From CAWGOF01 sp963824225 (GTDB taxonomy: Bacteria; Acidobacteriota; Polarisedimenticolia; Polarisedimenticolales; Polarisedimenticolaceae): a stretch of DNA of 64,000 nucleotides. Positions 28,900-38,400 of the stretch are shown here, one piece after another. A program made the position numbers and the translations under genes. The notes under the pieces were generated by a model that did no database searches, was not told the DNA's origin, and worked only from the letters and a program-made list of their open reading frames with translations. The stretch lies in the NCBI GenBank assembly GCA_963824225.1, contig CAWGOF010000002.1, positions 186,001 through 250,000 of the forward strand, given 5' to 3'. Each line of letters begins with the position of its first letter. The stretch's first letter is position 1.

Positions 28900-29622
28900 C
28901 TAGAACGCGATGCGCCAGCCGAAGCTGACGGTGTCTTCGTCCCAGTCGTAGCGCGCCGAGACCGCGGTTCCGGCCGAGTGTCCGTTACGACGGAACTCGA
29001 AGCCCACCGTCTGGTCCGCTCCGACAGCCAGACGCACCACGCTTCGGCCCACGCCGTAGCGCATCTCGGCCCGCGGCAGGCCGTGCGCGATCCCCAGCCC
29101 CGTGCGGAACGCGCGCTGAGCCCGCGGTGCGCCGGTCGGGGTCTTGTTCGACTCGGTGCCGAACGACTGGACCCAGCGGCCGACGCCGGTCGTCTCGAGC
29201 AGGTAGATCTTGACCGCACGCCGCACGCCCTTCTCGGCGCGCTGCTGGGCGGCCTCCGTGACGTCGTCCAGGAACATGAACTCCGACAGCGCCTGTCCCG
29301 ACGTCGGCACCCCGTACGCGCGCAGACGGTCGAACTGCGTGGTCATGCGCGGCAAGAGATAGGCTCGATAGAACCCCCGCGTATCGGGCTGCACGCGCGC
29401 GGCGGCGTCGAGCCGCGGCGCGGCGACGAGCGGTGCACCCGGCAGCCTCGTCGAAACCGAGAGTGTCGATCGATCGAGCTGTATCGGAGGAAGATCGGTC
29501 GACCGCAGATCGAGCTCGCCGGCCCGCGCCGGCCCACACAAGGCGGCGACCATCACGCACACGCCACCCACACGCTCGAGGGAGCGTCGGAGCGTTCGTG
29601 CGGCTGGTCGATACCCGTTCAT
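28900..29622 (-). CDS. Exported protein of unknown function, possible outer membrane barrel
   Basis: I do not recognise a family. The 240-residue product has a signal-like N-terminus (RVGGVCVMVAALCGPARAGE), a middle helical part (DDVTEAAQQRAEKGVRRAVKIYLLETTG) and a C-terminal third of alternating polar and hydrophobic strands ending in Phe (VSFGWRIAF), the usual end of outer membrane beta-barrels. ATG 29622 has a GAGGG site. It converges with metG and leaves 9 bases between stops. Confidence 0.6.
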   Translation of the reverse strand: MNGYRPAARTLRRSLERVGGVCVMVAALCGPARAGELDLRSTDLPPIQLDRSTLSVSTRLPGAPLVAAPRLDAAARVQPDTRGFYRAYLLPRMTTQFDRLRAYGVPTSGQALSEFMFLDDVTEAAQQRAEKGVRRAVKIYLLETTGVGRWVQSFGTESNKTPTGAPRAQRAFRTGLGIAHGLPRAEMRYGVGRSVVRLAVGADQTVGFEFRRNGHSAGTAVSARYDWDEDTVSFGWRIAF

Positions 29623-29767
29623 GCAGAGCCCTCGAAAGAAAACCATCCAAGGTGGTTGTACGGCCTATCCCACGATCTCGCAAGGCCCTGGAGGCCAGTT
29701 GCTGCTGACGAATTCGCAACGCCCCAGAAAACACCGCCGACGGCCTAAAGCACTGTAGAGCGAGGAG

Positions 29768-31468
29768 TTAAGAATCGGGGGTTTCGGCGACTAGGGCGGC
29801 GGGGCGGGTCAGAATCAGGTAATGCCCGTGGTCCGATGTCACGACAAGTACCGAGTCGTTCCAGGTACTTTTCCTATCGACCCAGTCGGTGACGACACGC
29901 ACCGCTTCGTCGCCGCTGAGCACCGCGCCCACGGCGGTGTCCAGGTTCGCGTCGTGAGACGCCCAGTCGACGTCGCCCGCTTCGATCATCAGCCAGAAGC
30001 CCTCGGGGTCGCGCTCGAGGACCGTGAGTGCCGCGGTGACCATGTCCGCGAGCGTCGGGTTCTCCTGCAGGTCCGCGGCGGTGTAGCTCTCGGCCGCCGA
30101 CCGGCCGCCCACGGGATCGTAGCGACCGTCGGCGGTTCGGTACGGCAGGTGACCTCCGGCGGCCGTGACGCCGTACAGACCGAAGAGTCGATGGCCCGCC
30201 GCCGCCGCACGCGCGGCGTCGGCCCGTAGGTGCTCGCCCCCCGGCATACCCGTCACCCGCGTCGACACGACGTATCGACCACCGCGCGTCGAGTCGACCG
30301 ACCGTAGGTCCGGCTCGGCGACGTAGCGGTTGCCGGGCACGAAGTTGCTTCCCTGCCCGGAGTCGGCCTGGGCCACGACGCCGAAGCCACATCCAATCAG
30401 CACGTCGACGCCGGCGAGCGGCTGCTGCGGATGGGATGCCGACCGTAGGCCGAGCAGATCCCGCGTCAGGTCCTGGTAGTCCGAGCGGTCGACGTTCTGT
30501 GCGTACGCGGCCGCCGGCGTCGCGTGGCTCACGGGCACGCTGGTCACGATCCCGATCGCCTTGCCCGAAGCCTGCGCCTCGTGCGCGACCGTGGGCAGCT
30601 TGCGCCCTCGCGGGTCCACGTTGATCGAAGCGTTGAAGGTCTTGACGCCGCTGCAGAACGCGGTCGCGGTGGCCGCCGAATCCGGAATGGCGTGCCGCGC
30701 GAGCGCACCGTCCCGCCGCGCGATCAGGTACCCGGGGTTCGTTCCGCGGCTCCACGGGTTCCTCCCGCCCTGGGCCGCGTCGTAGCCGCCCTCGAGACCC
30801 CCGCCCTCGTCTCGCACGCGCTGGCCATCGACGACCCCCGCGTGGTGATCGTCGGACGGCGAGGCGACGGCGAAGCCGAACTCCGACGTTCCACGCGCCG
30901 TGTAGTCCATGAAGTGCAGCCCCACACCACGTCCCGTGTCGAACTTCGCTCCGCCCGCGGCGTGAATCGCCGCCGCGCGCGCGGTGTCCCAATCCATCCC
31001 GTCGAACACGACGAGGATGACGTTCCGACGCCCCGCGGCGAGCGCGGCGCGTTGGAGAGCCGCGACGTCGGTCTGGTCCATGTACTCCGCAGCCGCGTTC
31101 CACGTCCGGCGCGGGAGGACGCCGTACAGGCGCTCGAGCGCCGCACGGTCCCGGTACCGGCTCCGCGCTCCGGTGTACGAGTCGAGATCGATTCCCGGAC
31201 CCGCGCCGGCGGTCCCGTACGTGTACACCGGCACGAGGCGCAGCGTGTGGTCACGCCACGAGACGTAGCGCCCCGCCTCGGGGCCCCAGTGCGCGACCGG
31301 CGATCGACCGCGTTTCATGGCCTGGACCTGGATCTCGCGGAGGACGTCCCCCGAGTCCGCGACGGCTCGCGCGACCCCGACGGTCGCGAAGAGACCGATC
31401 GCGACCCACCGCCACGCCGCCTCGCGGAGCAAACGCCTCTCCTCCGGAGCCGCGCCGGCGGCCCGCAT
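29768..31468 (-). CDS. Alkaline phosphatase
   Basis: A 566-residue PhoA-family phosphomonoesterase. A signal segment (WRWVAIGLFATVGVARAVA) precedes the catalytic domain: VVFDGMDWDTAR with a zinc Asp, the nucleophile motif PDSAATATAFCSG, VTSVPVSHATPAA, MIEAGDVDWASHDANLD and TSDHGHY, which supply the remaining zinc ligands. Two insertions near NPWSRGTNPGYL and QADSGQGSNF make it longer than E. coli PhoA (~470). It releases phosphate in the periplasm. ATG 31468 was chosen because a good promoter lies just upstream; a longer frame beginning further upstream would cross that promoter. Confidence 0.9.
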   Translation of the reverse strand: MRAAGAAPEERRLLREAAWRWVAIGLFATVGVARAVADSGDVLREIQVQAMKRGRSPVAHWGPEAGRYVSWRDHTLRLVPVYTYGTAGAGPGIDLDSYTGARSRYRDRAALERLYGVLPRRTWNAAAEYMDQTDVAALQRAALAAGRRNVILVVFDGMDWDTARAAAIHAAGGAKFDTGRGVGLHFMDYTARGTSEFGFAVASPSDDHHAGVVDGQRVRDEGGGLEGGYDAAQGGRNPWSRGTNPGYLIARRDGALARHAIPDSAATATAFCSGVKTFNASINVDPRGRKLPTVAHEAQASGKAIGIVTSVPVSHATPAAAYAQNVDRSDYQDLTRDLLGLRSASHPQQPLAGVDVLIGCGFGVVAQADSGQGSNFVPGNRYVAEPDLRSVDSTRGGRYVVSTRVTGMPGGEHLRADAARAAAAGHRLFGLYGVTAAGGHLPYRTADGRYDPVGGRSAAESYTAADLQENPTLADMVTAALTVLERDPEGFWLMIEAGDVDWASHDANLDTAVGAVLSGDEAVRVVTDWVDRKSTWNDSVLVVTSDHGHYLILTRPAALVAETPDS

Positions 31469-31484
31469 CCACGCGTGACTGCGA

Positions 31485-31513
31485 AGGCTAGTTCTCCACG
31501 AGCGCTCGGTCAA
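31485..31513 (-). promoter_or_regulatory. -35/-10 promoter of the alkaline phosphatase gene
   Basis: Reading leftward, TTGACC (31513-31508) and TAGCCT (31490-31485) are separated by exactly 17 bases, the best-spaced promoter in the window. Transcription would start near 31478, ten bases before the ATG. No clear Pho box was seen. Confidence 0.65.
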
Positions 31514-31527
31514 TCGCCGCGTCTTGC

Positions 31528-31533
31528 TACAAT
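31528..31533 (+). promoter_or_regulatory. -10 element (TACAAT) of a leaderless methyltransferase gene
   Basis: TACAAT lies 8 bases before ATG 31542, so the transcript should start at or next to the A of the start codon. No ribosome site is present. Confidence 0.5.
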
Positions 31534-31541
31534 CGCCGGCG

Positions 31542-32243
31542 ATGCTGCGTCGAGCCACGCCGGATCCCAGCACGCCGAAGCGCGACGGGTACGCGTACAA
31601 GCGCGAGTTCTATCGCGACCCCGAGGTTGCGGCGGACTACGATCGGCACCGCTTCGCCACGCTCGCGCGGGCCCGCCGCAACGCCCGCAAGTGGCGCGCG
31701 ATCGAGATCGCCCTCCGCGAGGCCGGCCCCGTGGAATCGGTGCTCGACGTCCCGTGCGGTACGGGTCGATTCACGGGAACCCTGGCGGATCGGGGACTGC
31801 TCGTCGTGGCCAGCGACATCTCGATCGAGATGATGCGCGTCTCCGCGGGCAAGGCCGCGGGGCACGCGGGTGTCGCGGGCCACGTGCAGGCCGACGCCGA
31901 GCGGCTGCCGCTGCGCACGGGCGCGGTCGATTGCGTGCTGTCGATCCGGTTCCTGTTCCACTGCGATGCGGCAACTAGGGTCCGCATCCTGCGCGAGATG
32001 AAGCGCGTGTCCCGGCGTTGGCTCGTCGTGGACTACCGCCACCGGTACAGCTATCGCTGGGTCAAGTGGCGACTGTTCCGGGCCCTCGGGTTGACGACGA
32101 AGCCGCTCGAACGCGTGACGCGGGCCCAGCTGGGCGAGGAGTTCGCGAGCGCGGGTCTCGCCATCCGGCGCATCATTCCGGTGAACCGCGTGTTCTCGGA
32201 CAAGTGGGTCGTTCTCGGTGAGCCGGCCCGAACCGCGGAGTGA
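31542..32243 (+). CDS. Class I SAM-dependent methyltransferase
   Basis: A 233-residue soluble methyltransferase with motif I SVLDVPCGTGRFTGTLADRG, motif II VASDISIEMM, and VLSIRFLFHCD in the position of motif IV. The substrate is unknown. It resembles the methyltransferase at 62381-63007, which shares the DxPCGxGRFT form. Its 3' end overlaps the kinase-like gene by 26 bases, so the two probably act together; a kinase next to a methyltransferase suggests lipopolysaccharide or glycan modification, but that is inference. Confidence 0.85.
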   Translation: MLRRATPDPSTPKRDGYAYKREFYRDPEVAADYDRHRFATLARARRNARKWRAIEIALREAGPVESVLDVPCGTGRFTGTLADRGLLVVASDISIEMMRVSAGKAAGHAGVAGHVQADAERLPLRTGAVDCVLSIRFLFHCDAATRVRILREMKRVSRRWLVVDYRHRYSYRWVKWRLFRALGLTTKPLERVTRAQLGEEFASAGLAIRRIIPVNRVFSDKWVVLGEPARTAE

Positions 32244-32889
32244 GCTGGCCGATCTCGCCCTGTCGCGCCTCGGCGGGACCGCGATCGTCGGGCCGCTCGG
32301 CGAAGGCGGAAAGTGCGCCGTGTATCGCGCGACGTGGCGCGGGCGCGACGTGGCGCTCAAAGTCTACAAGCCGCAGGCCGTGGCGCGGCACGCGCGGAAC
32401 CACGGCGAGGATCTCGCAGCCTACGAGCACGGACGCAACCAGGCGTTCTGGAGCGCGCCGGGTCTCGCGCGCTACGTCGCCGAGCCGCTGGGCTTCGTCG
32501 CCACGCCCGAAGTGTCCGCGTTCCTCCAGGAGCTGCTGCACGGTGAGCTGTACTACTTCTACTACACGCGGAGGAACGGGCGTGTGGATCCCCAGCTGTT
32601 CGACCACGTCCGCCGGATGGTGCATCTGTACCACGCCGCGGATCTGTACGACGTCGACCTGCACGCGATGAACGTGATGGTCGTCGAGGAGCGGTCGGTC
32701 GAGCCGATACCGAAGCTGTTCGACTTCAACCTCGTCCCGTTCCACGTTCGGCCGCGGAACCCGCTGGTCGCGTTGCTGCTGGGGGCGGGCTTGATCGGCA
32801 AGCGCGCGCGGGATCTGCGGAAGCTCCGGCGATTCCACGACTTTCGACGGATCGAGGCCAAGCTGGTCCGGTACTACGAGCGCGGTTGA
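32218..32889 (+). CDS. Protein kinase-fold protein (YrbL/Kdo kinase-like)
   Basis: A 223-residue protein with a reduced protein kinase fold: glycine loop LGEGGKCAVYRA, the ATP-binding Lys in VALKVYKP, catalytic loop region DVDLHAMNVMV (D-x-D-x2-x2-N) and metal Asp in KLFDFNLVPF in place of DFG. The size and the Arg/Lys-rich end recall YrbL and lipopolysaccharide kinases rather than Hanks-type Ser/Thr kinases. Start GTG 32218 lies within the methyltransferase gene and gives the only conserved N-terminus. Confidence 0.7.
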   Translation: MSRPEPRSELADLALSRLGGTAIVGPLGEGGKCAVYRATWRGRDVALKVYKPQAVARHARNHGEDLAAYEHGRNQAFWSAPGLARYVAEPLGFVATPEVSAFLQELLHGELYYFYYTRRNGRVDPQLFDHVRRMVHLYHAADLYDVDLHAMNVMVVEERSVEPIPKLFDFNLVPFHVRPRNPLVALLLGAGLIGKRARDLRKLRRFHDFRRIEAKLVRYYERG

Positions 32890-32930
32890 CAGCCCCGAGC
32901 GTTTCTTTGATCATGCTGTTTTGAGGGAGA

Positions 32931-33572
32931 TTGAAGGTCGCCGTGACACCGCGCTGGCCGGCTTACTTGCTCTCGCTTTCCCTGCTGTGCACTGCCCCGG
33001 GCTGCCTCGGGAAGAACAACACCGTCTCGGCGAACCCGACGACCAAGCCCGTCACGTCACCGACGATGCTGCCGCTCGTGTACTACGAGGACGGAGCGGT
33101 AGCGTTCATCGGCGTCGATGCCCGGGCGGCGCAGTACGCGAAGGACGGCGAGTCGGTGTTCGCGCTCGGGCTGGGGTTGGGGAACCGCGCTCGGCGCACG
33201 ATCAAGCTCGATCGCGAGTCGTTCGTCCTCGAAACCAGCGCGGGGAGCCGCTACCCGCTCGTCACGGTGCAGGAGTTCAACCAGAACTACGAGCGATCGA
33301 CCCACGACACCGAGCTCGCACAGCCGTTCCTCGAGGGGCTGCAGGTCAAGTTCAACCCGGCGAAGTTCCGGGCTCGCGCGTTCTTCCCGTCGCGCAGCGC
33401 GACCGCAGGAGCAACGGTCGTCGACTCGTTCGAGCTCGGTACGACCGAGTGGACGCACATGTACCTGTACTTTCCGATACCCGCGGAAGGTCTGCACCGC
33501 CATACATTCAGGCTGCTCGTATCCGTCGAAGGCGAGCCGGACCCGTTCGTCGTCGGCTTCGAGGTCCGTTGA
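32931..33572 (+). CDS. Putative lipoprotein of unknown function
   Basis: No family recognised. A signal sequence of lipoprotein type (YLLSLSLLCTAPGC) puts a lipidated Cys near residue 25, followed by a Thr/Pro-rich tether and an all-beta domain with strands such as SVFALGLGLGNRARRTIKLDRESFVLET. The layout suggests an immunoglobulin-like or DUF4352-like periplasmic module. TTG 32931 directly follows GAGGGAGA; GTG 32943 is an equally possible start and keeps the lipobox. It precedes a TPR gene by 27 bases. Confidence 0.65.
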   Translation: MKVAVTPRWPAYLLSLSLLCTAPGCLGKNNTVSANPTTKPVTSPTMLPLVYYEDGAVAFIGVDARAAQYAKDGESVFALGLGLGNRARRTIKLDRESFVLETSAGSRYPLVTVQEFNQNYERSTHDTELAQPFLEGLQVKFNPAKFRARAFFPSRSATAGATVVDSFELGTTEWTHMYLYFPIPAEGLHRHTFRLLVSVEGEPDPFVVGFEVR

Positions 33573-33599
33573 CCGACCGCGCTACCGAGGGGTGATCCG

Positions 33600-34505
33600 A
33601 TGACCCGGAACCGTGTGTGCGCGGGGCTGCCCGTGCTCGTTCTCGCGACGTGCTCTCTCGCGGCTCAGGAACCGTCGCCGGCTCCGGCCCCGTCACCGGC
33701 GGCCGAGGCCCCCAAGGCCCCGACCGCCTCGGCGGTGGTGAAGCGGATCCAGGCTGGGGAATTCGAAGCCGGCCTGACCGACGCCGAGGCAGCGCTCGCC
33801 GCCGCACCCGAGGACGCGCGCCTGTGGTACCTCAAGGGGTTCATCCTGGCCAACCTGAAGCGCCCCGAGGATGCGGCGGAAGCCGCGGGTAAGGCGCTGT
33901 CGATCCAGCCCGATTTCGAGGGCGCGAACCTGCTCCTGGCGCGGCTCCAGGAGGACCTGGGCCAGTTCGAGATCGCGATCGAGCACTATCGCAAGGAGCT
34001 CGAGGTCGCGAAAACGGTGCCCGTTCGGCGCGATGCCCTGCTCGGGCTCGCCACGGCGTCGATCCGGCTCAAGCGCGTCCCGGACGCGATCGCCGCGCTC
34101 GAGCAGGTGTTGAAGATCGCGCCGGGCCACATGGGCGCGATGGAAGAGCTGGCCGACCTGTACAACCGGTCGGGGCGCAAGGACGAAGCGGCGGCCCTGC
34201 TCGACCGCGTGGCCATTCTCAAGTCCAACGACCCGCAGAAGCTCTATGATCTCGCGAGCGCGCGCCAGAGCGCGGGCGATCTCGAGGCCGCTGCCGCCTA
34301 TCTGCGCAAGGCGATCCAGATCAAGGACGATTTCGCCGCGGCGCATTTGCTGCTCGGCCAGACGCTGATCAGCCTGCAGATGCGGGACAAGGCGGCCGAA
34401 GAGCTCAAGCGCTACCTCGAGCTGGCCCAGAACCCGGAGGATCCCGCGGTGGCTGAGGCACGCAAGCTCCTCGACGAGCTGACCAAGTACGAGGACAAAC
34501 AGTAG
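33600..34505 (+). CDS. Exported TPR protein
   Basis: A 301-residue protein with a signal peptide (CAGLPVLVLATCSLAAQEP), a Pro/Ala linker and six to seven TPR units, recognisable from repeats such as ARLWYLKGFILANLKRPEDAAEAAGKAL. It should mediate protein-protein contacts in the periplasm. ATG 33600 follows GAGGGG. It lies in one orientation with the lipoprotein gene, and both may belong to one envelope complex. Confidence 0.8.
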   Translation: MTRNRVCAGLPVLVLATCSLAAQEPSPAPAPSPAAEAPKAPTASAVVKRIQAGEFEAGLTDAEAALAAAPEDARLWYLKGFILANLKRPEDAAEAAGKALSIQPDFEGANLLLARLQEDLGQFEIAIEHYRKELEVAKTVPVRRDALLGLATASIRLKRVPDAIAALEQVLKIAPGHMGAMEELADLYNRSGRKDEAAALLDRVAILKSNDPQKLYDLASARQSAGDLEAAAAYLRKAIQIKDDFAAAHLLLGQTLISLQMRDKAAEELKRYLELAQNPEDPAVAEARKLLDELTKYEDKQ

Positions 34506-34529
34506 CCCTCCGTTCGCTGCAACTCCGTC

Positions 34530-34560
34530 GCGTCTTTTGCTGCGCGAGCAAATGCGACGC
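34530..34560 (+). terminator. Stem-loop after the first TPR gene
   Basis: GCGTC...GACGC encloses TTTGCT-GCGCG-AGCAAA, giving a two-part stem with a 5-base loop, 25 bases after the stop codon. There is no T-run, so termination is only one possible role. Confidence 0.4.
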
Positions 34561-34574
34561 GGCACCACTCGGCG

Positions 34575-34580
34575 TATATT
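34575..34580 (+). promoter_or_regulatory. -10 element (TATATT) of the second TPR gene
   Basis: TATATT stands out in GC-rich sequence, 29 bases before the ATG at 34610. A suitable -35 is not evident. Confidence 0.45.
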
Positions 34581-34609
34581 TCTCGGCATCGGGGCGAGCG
34601 GAGGTGGGC

Positions 34610-35395
34610 ATGCCTCCCGGACGAATCGGGGTCCTCGCAATCGCAGGGGCGCTGGGAGCCAGCGCCGCGGTCGGTGAACCCCAGCCCGGTGACCATGCGA
34701 TTCTGAAGGCTCACCATTTCGCCGCGAAGGGGTCGCGCGCGTTACGGGCCGGTAACTTCGGCGTGGCGCTTCCGATGTTCCGCAAGGCGCTCGAGGCGGT
34801 CCCGCAGTACCCCGACGCCCACATGGGACTGGGCCACGTGGCCCTGCGCGATCGCTCCTACGAGGAGGCGCTCGCCGCCTACCGCAACGCGGAGCGGGGG
34901 TACGCCGCACTCGGGGAGGCACTGTTCCGTCGCCGGCTCGTCGAGTACGACGAAGCGCAAGATCGGATCCGCGACCTGCGCCAGGAGTTGACTGAGCTGC
35001 GAGCGCGGGCCAACCGCGCCGGGACGAACGAGAACGAGCCCGGTCTGACGGCGATGCGAATCGAGCAGTCGATCGCACATCTCGAGATGATCAGACGCCC
35101 GGACCCATCGGGCATCCAGGTCGCGCCGGCCGAGGTGCCATTCTTCATCGGCAACGCGCTGATGCACCTCGGGCGTCGCTCGGAGGCGATCGACGCCTGG
35201 ACCGCGACCGTCCGCCGAGATCCGGCCTTCGCTCCGGCGTACAACAACCTGGCCGTGGCGCTATGGAAGACGGGTCGCGTGAGCCAAGCGCGAGCCTGCG
35301 TGGCTCGCGCCGAGTCGCTCGGCGTGGTCACGAACCCGGCGTTCAAGGCCGATCTGGATCGCGCCGGTCCAGGCGATCCAAGCAACTGTCCGTAG
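34610..35395 (+). CDS. Exported TPR protein
   Basis: A 261-residue protein with a signal-like start (RIGVLAIAGALGASAAVGEP), two TPR units near residues 35-100 (KGSRALRAGNFGVALPMFRKAL), a charged coiled-coil-like segment (DEAQDRIRDLRQELTELRARA) and a further TPR near residues 180-245. ATG 34610 follows GGAGG with six bases; an in-frame GTG two codons earlier overlaps that site. Role unknown; probably an envelope scaffold. Confidence 0.78.
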   Translation: MPPGRIGVLAIAGALGASAAVGEPQPGDHAILKAHHFAAKGSRALRAGNFGVALPMFRKALEAVPQYPDAHMGLGHVALRDRSYEEALAAYRNAERGYAALGEALFRRRLVEYDEAQDRIRDLRQELTELRARANRAGTNENEPGLTAMRIEQSIAHLEMIRRPDPSGIQVAPAEVPFFIGNALMHLGRRSEAIDAWTATVRRDPAFAPAYNNLAVALWKTGRVSQARACVARAESLGVVTNPAFKADLDRAGPGDPSNCP

Positions 35396-35411
35396 AAGCG
35401 TGTCAGAAACA

Positions 35412-35438
35412 AAGGGGAGGACCCAGGGCCCTCCCCTT
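35412..35438. terminator. Bidirectional terminator
   Basis: AAGGGGAGG pairs with CCTCCCCTT across nine bases that themselves contain CCC-A-GGG. It sits between the convergent TPR and TonB-receptor genes and is flanked by A-rich (left) and T/C-rich (right) bases, so it can serve both. Confidence 0.75.
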
Positions 35439-35456
35439 CTCAACGATTGCGTTCGA

Positions 35457-38400
35457 CTAGAACGTCCAGCGAGCGGACAACCGGGCGGACCGGGAGTTCT
35501 GGTACCCGAGCACGGTGTTGAAGTCCGGGTTCTCGATGGTCGCGGTCGACTCCACGAAGTCGTCCATCGCGTTGACCTCGCGCGAGCCGAAGAGATTGAA
35601 CACCGTCAGACCGAGTTGCAGGGTCCCGGCCTTCCCGAACGTCCGATCGTACCCGAGCAAGAGGTCGAACGTCGCGATGTCCGGTGTGCGACCCAACGCT
35701 CCGCGGCCCACGTTGTCGTAGTCAAATAGGAAAGGCCCAGCCACGAAATTGGGGTCGCTAGCAGGACCGGTCGACGGACCCGTCACCAGCACTGGCCCAC
35801 CGCCAGGGTCCGAGTACCACGCATACACCGGATTGAGGCCCGGCAGCTCACCCGCATTCTGGTAGATCGGATGGGCCAGGAGCGGAGTCCTCGGCGTACC
35901 CGACATCCAGTTCATCGAACCACCGACCACGAACCCGCTGTCCCACTTGTACGAGCCGAACAGCTTGGTCATGAACGGCCGATCGGTGTTGAGCTGTCCG
36001 TCTTCGAACTGTGCGGCGGTCAGCGGCGACAACGGGAAATCGAACAGCGACGTGATGTTCGGGTCCGACTGGCCGTTGTCGTTGCGGTACAGACCCTCGT
36101 AGTTGCCCTCGAGATCCGAGATCCGGAAGTTCCCGTAGAACAACCAGTGGTTGCCGAACCGCTTGTTCAGGATGAACTCGGCCGCCTTGTATTCGTGCGT
36201 CGCTTTGGGGATCGTCTCGCCGTTCGGCCCGATCTGGGTATTCTCGCCCGGGTTGGCCAGGACGTACGCCCCGAACGGCTCGTGAACCGGGAACGCCGGA
36301 AACGGCTCTGGATACCCGTAGAGATCGGCATAGTAGAAATTCTGAATCGACTCGATCGACGTGTACTGAACGTCCTCGAGCGCACGCCCCTGTTCTCGGT
36401 AGATCCCGCGGATCTCGATCGACATGTTGTTGCCGAGCTCTCGCTGGAACCCGAGCAACAGCTCGTCGACGTACGGGAGCTTCGTGCCCTCCTCGATCTC
36501 GGTGACCTCAAGTCCTTGCATGAAGATCGTCGTGTTCGCGTTGGTCTCGGCCGCCGGCGAGAGCGGCACGCCGGTGATGTAGTCGAAGTCGGTCCACTGA
36601 TAGCGGGAAATACCAACCTCGTTGGACAGAGAGCGAACCGCGAGGTCGTTCGGGATGCGCTCCAGGTACCGAGCGACGTTCGCGTAGACCTTCGTTCTGC
36701 CGTCACCCTGCACATCCCACGTCACACCGACACGCGGCGCGAACTCCGTGTCGAACTTGTAGCTGTCCGCGTTGTAGGGCGTCGTCACGGGGATCCGCGC
36801 GCCGGTGCCTGGATCAATCGCCAGGGGCAGCGTGAAGCCACCCGAACCCGTGATCTCCTGCGACGTGACCCGCACGCCGGCCTTCAACGTCCAGCGGGGA
36901 TGGAACGACCAGGTGTCCTGCACGAAGAAGTTCAAGTCCTCGGTCGTCGTCGGAGGCGGCGTGGGATAGAAGCGTGCGCGCACCGAGCGCCAGTTCGTGC
37001 CGCCGCGGTAGTCGATCAACGTGCCGGACGTCGAATTGAGGATGACGTGGCAGTCGAACCCCGGATTGTCGCCCGGGCAGAGCGGCGATCCGTCCGTGTA
37101 CCCGCCGTCGCCGTCGCCGTCGAGCGGGATCACGAACGCAGCCGACGGCCCCGTGTACGCCTGATCGTCCGTGTACTCGATATCGTCGTACTGGATGCCG
37201 CCCTTGAGCTCGTGGTTCCCGAGGACCCACGTTGCCGCGATCTTGAACTGGTTGTTGACGTCGTCGGCGTTCGACAGGAAGCCGGTGCCGCCCGTGAACC
37301 AGGTCGCCGAGTTCGCGGCGGCGCCGCCCAGGAACGCGAGCTCCTGCCGTCGGTCGCGCACGCGCGTCGCGTCGAACGTCGATACTTCGCGGAACGTCCC
37401 GTCGTGGCGGCCGACCTGCGCCTGCAGGAAGAAATTCGACGAAAGCGCGCCATCGTACTTCAGCGTGTAGTTGTTGGCCCCGTACTCGATCTCCGACTGG
37501 CCGCCGCCGAACGTGAAGTATTGCAGGTTGCGCAAGCCGGCGAAAGCCTGGGGGCCCGCCTCGCCGTCCGAAGGGTCGCCGAACCCGCTGAGCTCGACCC
37601 GGTGGTTGGGGTTTGCGTACCACGTGACCTTCGCCGCCCAGTTGTCGGTACTGCGCTCCTGCAGCTGGGGTCCGGCGAGCGCGGTGGGATAGGTCGCGTT
37701 ACCCGCCGGGTACGTCACGCTCGCGACCGGCGTGGCGGGCGGGACGTTGAACGGCGTGGCCAGATCGAGCGGCTCGATCGTCGCGCCTGCGTCGTGCCAC
37801 AGCCGGTTCAGCGTGCCGAAGTAAAACAGCTTGTCTTTGATGATCGGACCGCCGACGTGGACCGCAACGTCGAGGTCATCAGTCGAGTCGGCATCGAAGT
37901 TCACTGCAGCCGAGCTGCGGTGGACCTGTTTGAACCCTTGCGTGACCTCGCCGTAGTACGCGGCGACCGACGCCTCGAAGTTGTTCGTGCCCGATTTGAC
38001 GACGGCATTCACGACGCCGCCCGTGGCCTGGCCATACTCGGCCTCGAAGCCGCCGGTCTTGACCTGGACCTCTTCCAGGTACTCCGACGTCACGCCAGTT
38101 CCGAGCGAGCCGTACACGATGTTGTACGAGCCGATCCCGCCGTACCCCGTGTTCGTGATGTTCACGCCGTCGATGACGTAGGAGTTCTCGAGGCCGGATG
38201 CTCCGGAGATCGAGTAGTTCCCTGCCCCCGTGCCCCCACCGTCCGCGACGCCCGGAGCCAGTGTGAACGTCTGGGTGAAGTTCCGGCCGAGAGGAACGTA
38301 GTTCACGTACTCGTCGATCACGAACGTCCCACCGATCGTCGTCGACTTGGCGTCGATGATCGGGGCCTCCGAGGTCACTGTCACGGCCTCGGTGATGCCG

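Noticed and set aside
31469..31600. N-terminal extension of the alkaline phosphatase
   Set aside because: It would run across the gene's own -35/-10 and the divergent methyltransferase start, and lacks signal-peptide character.
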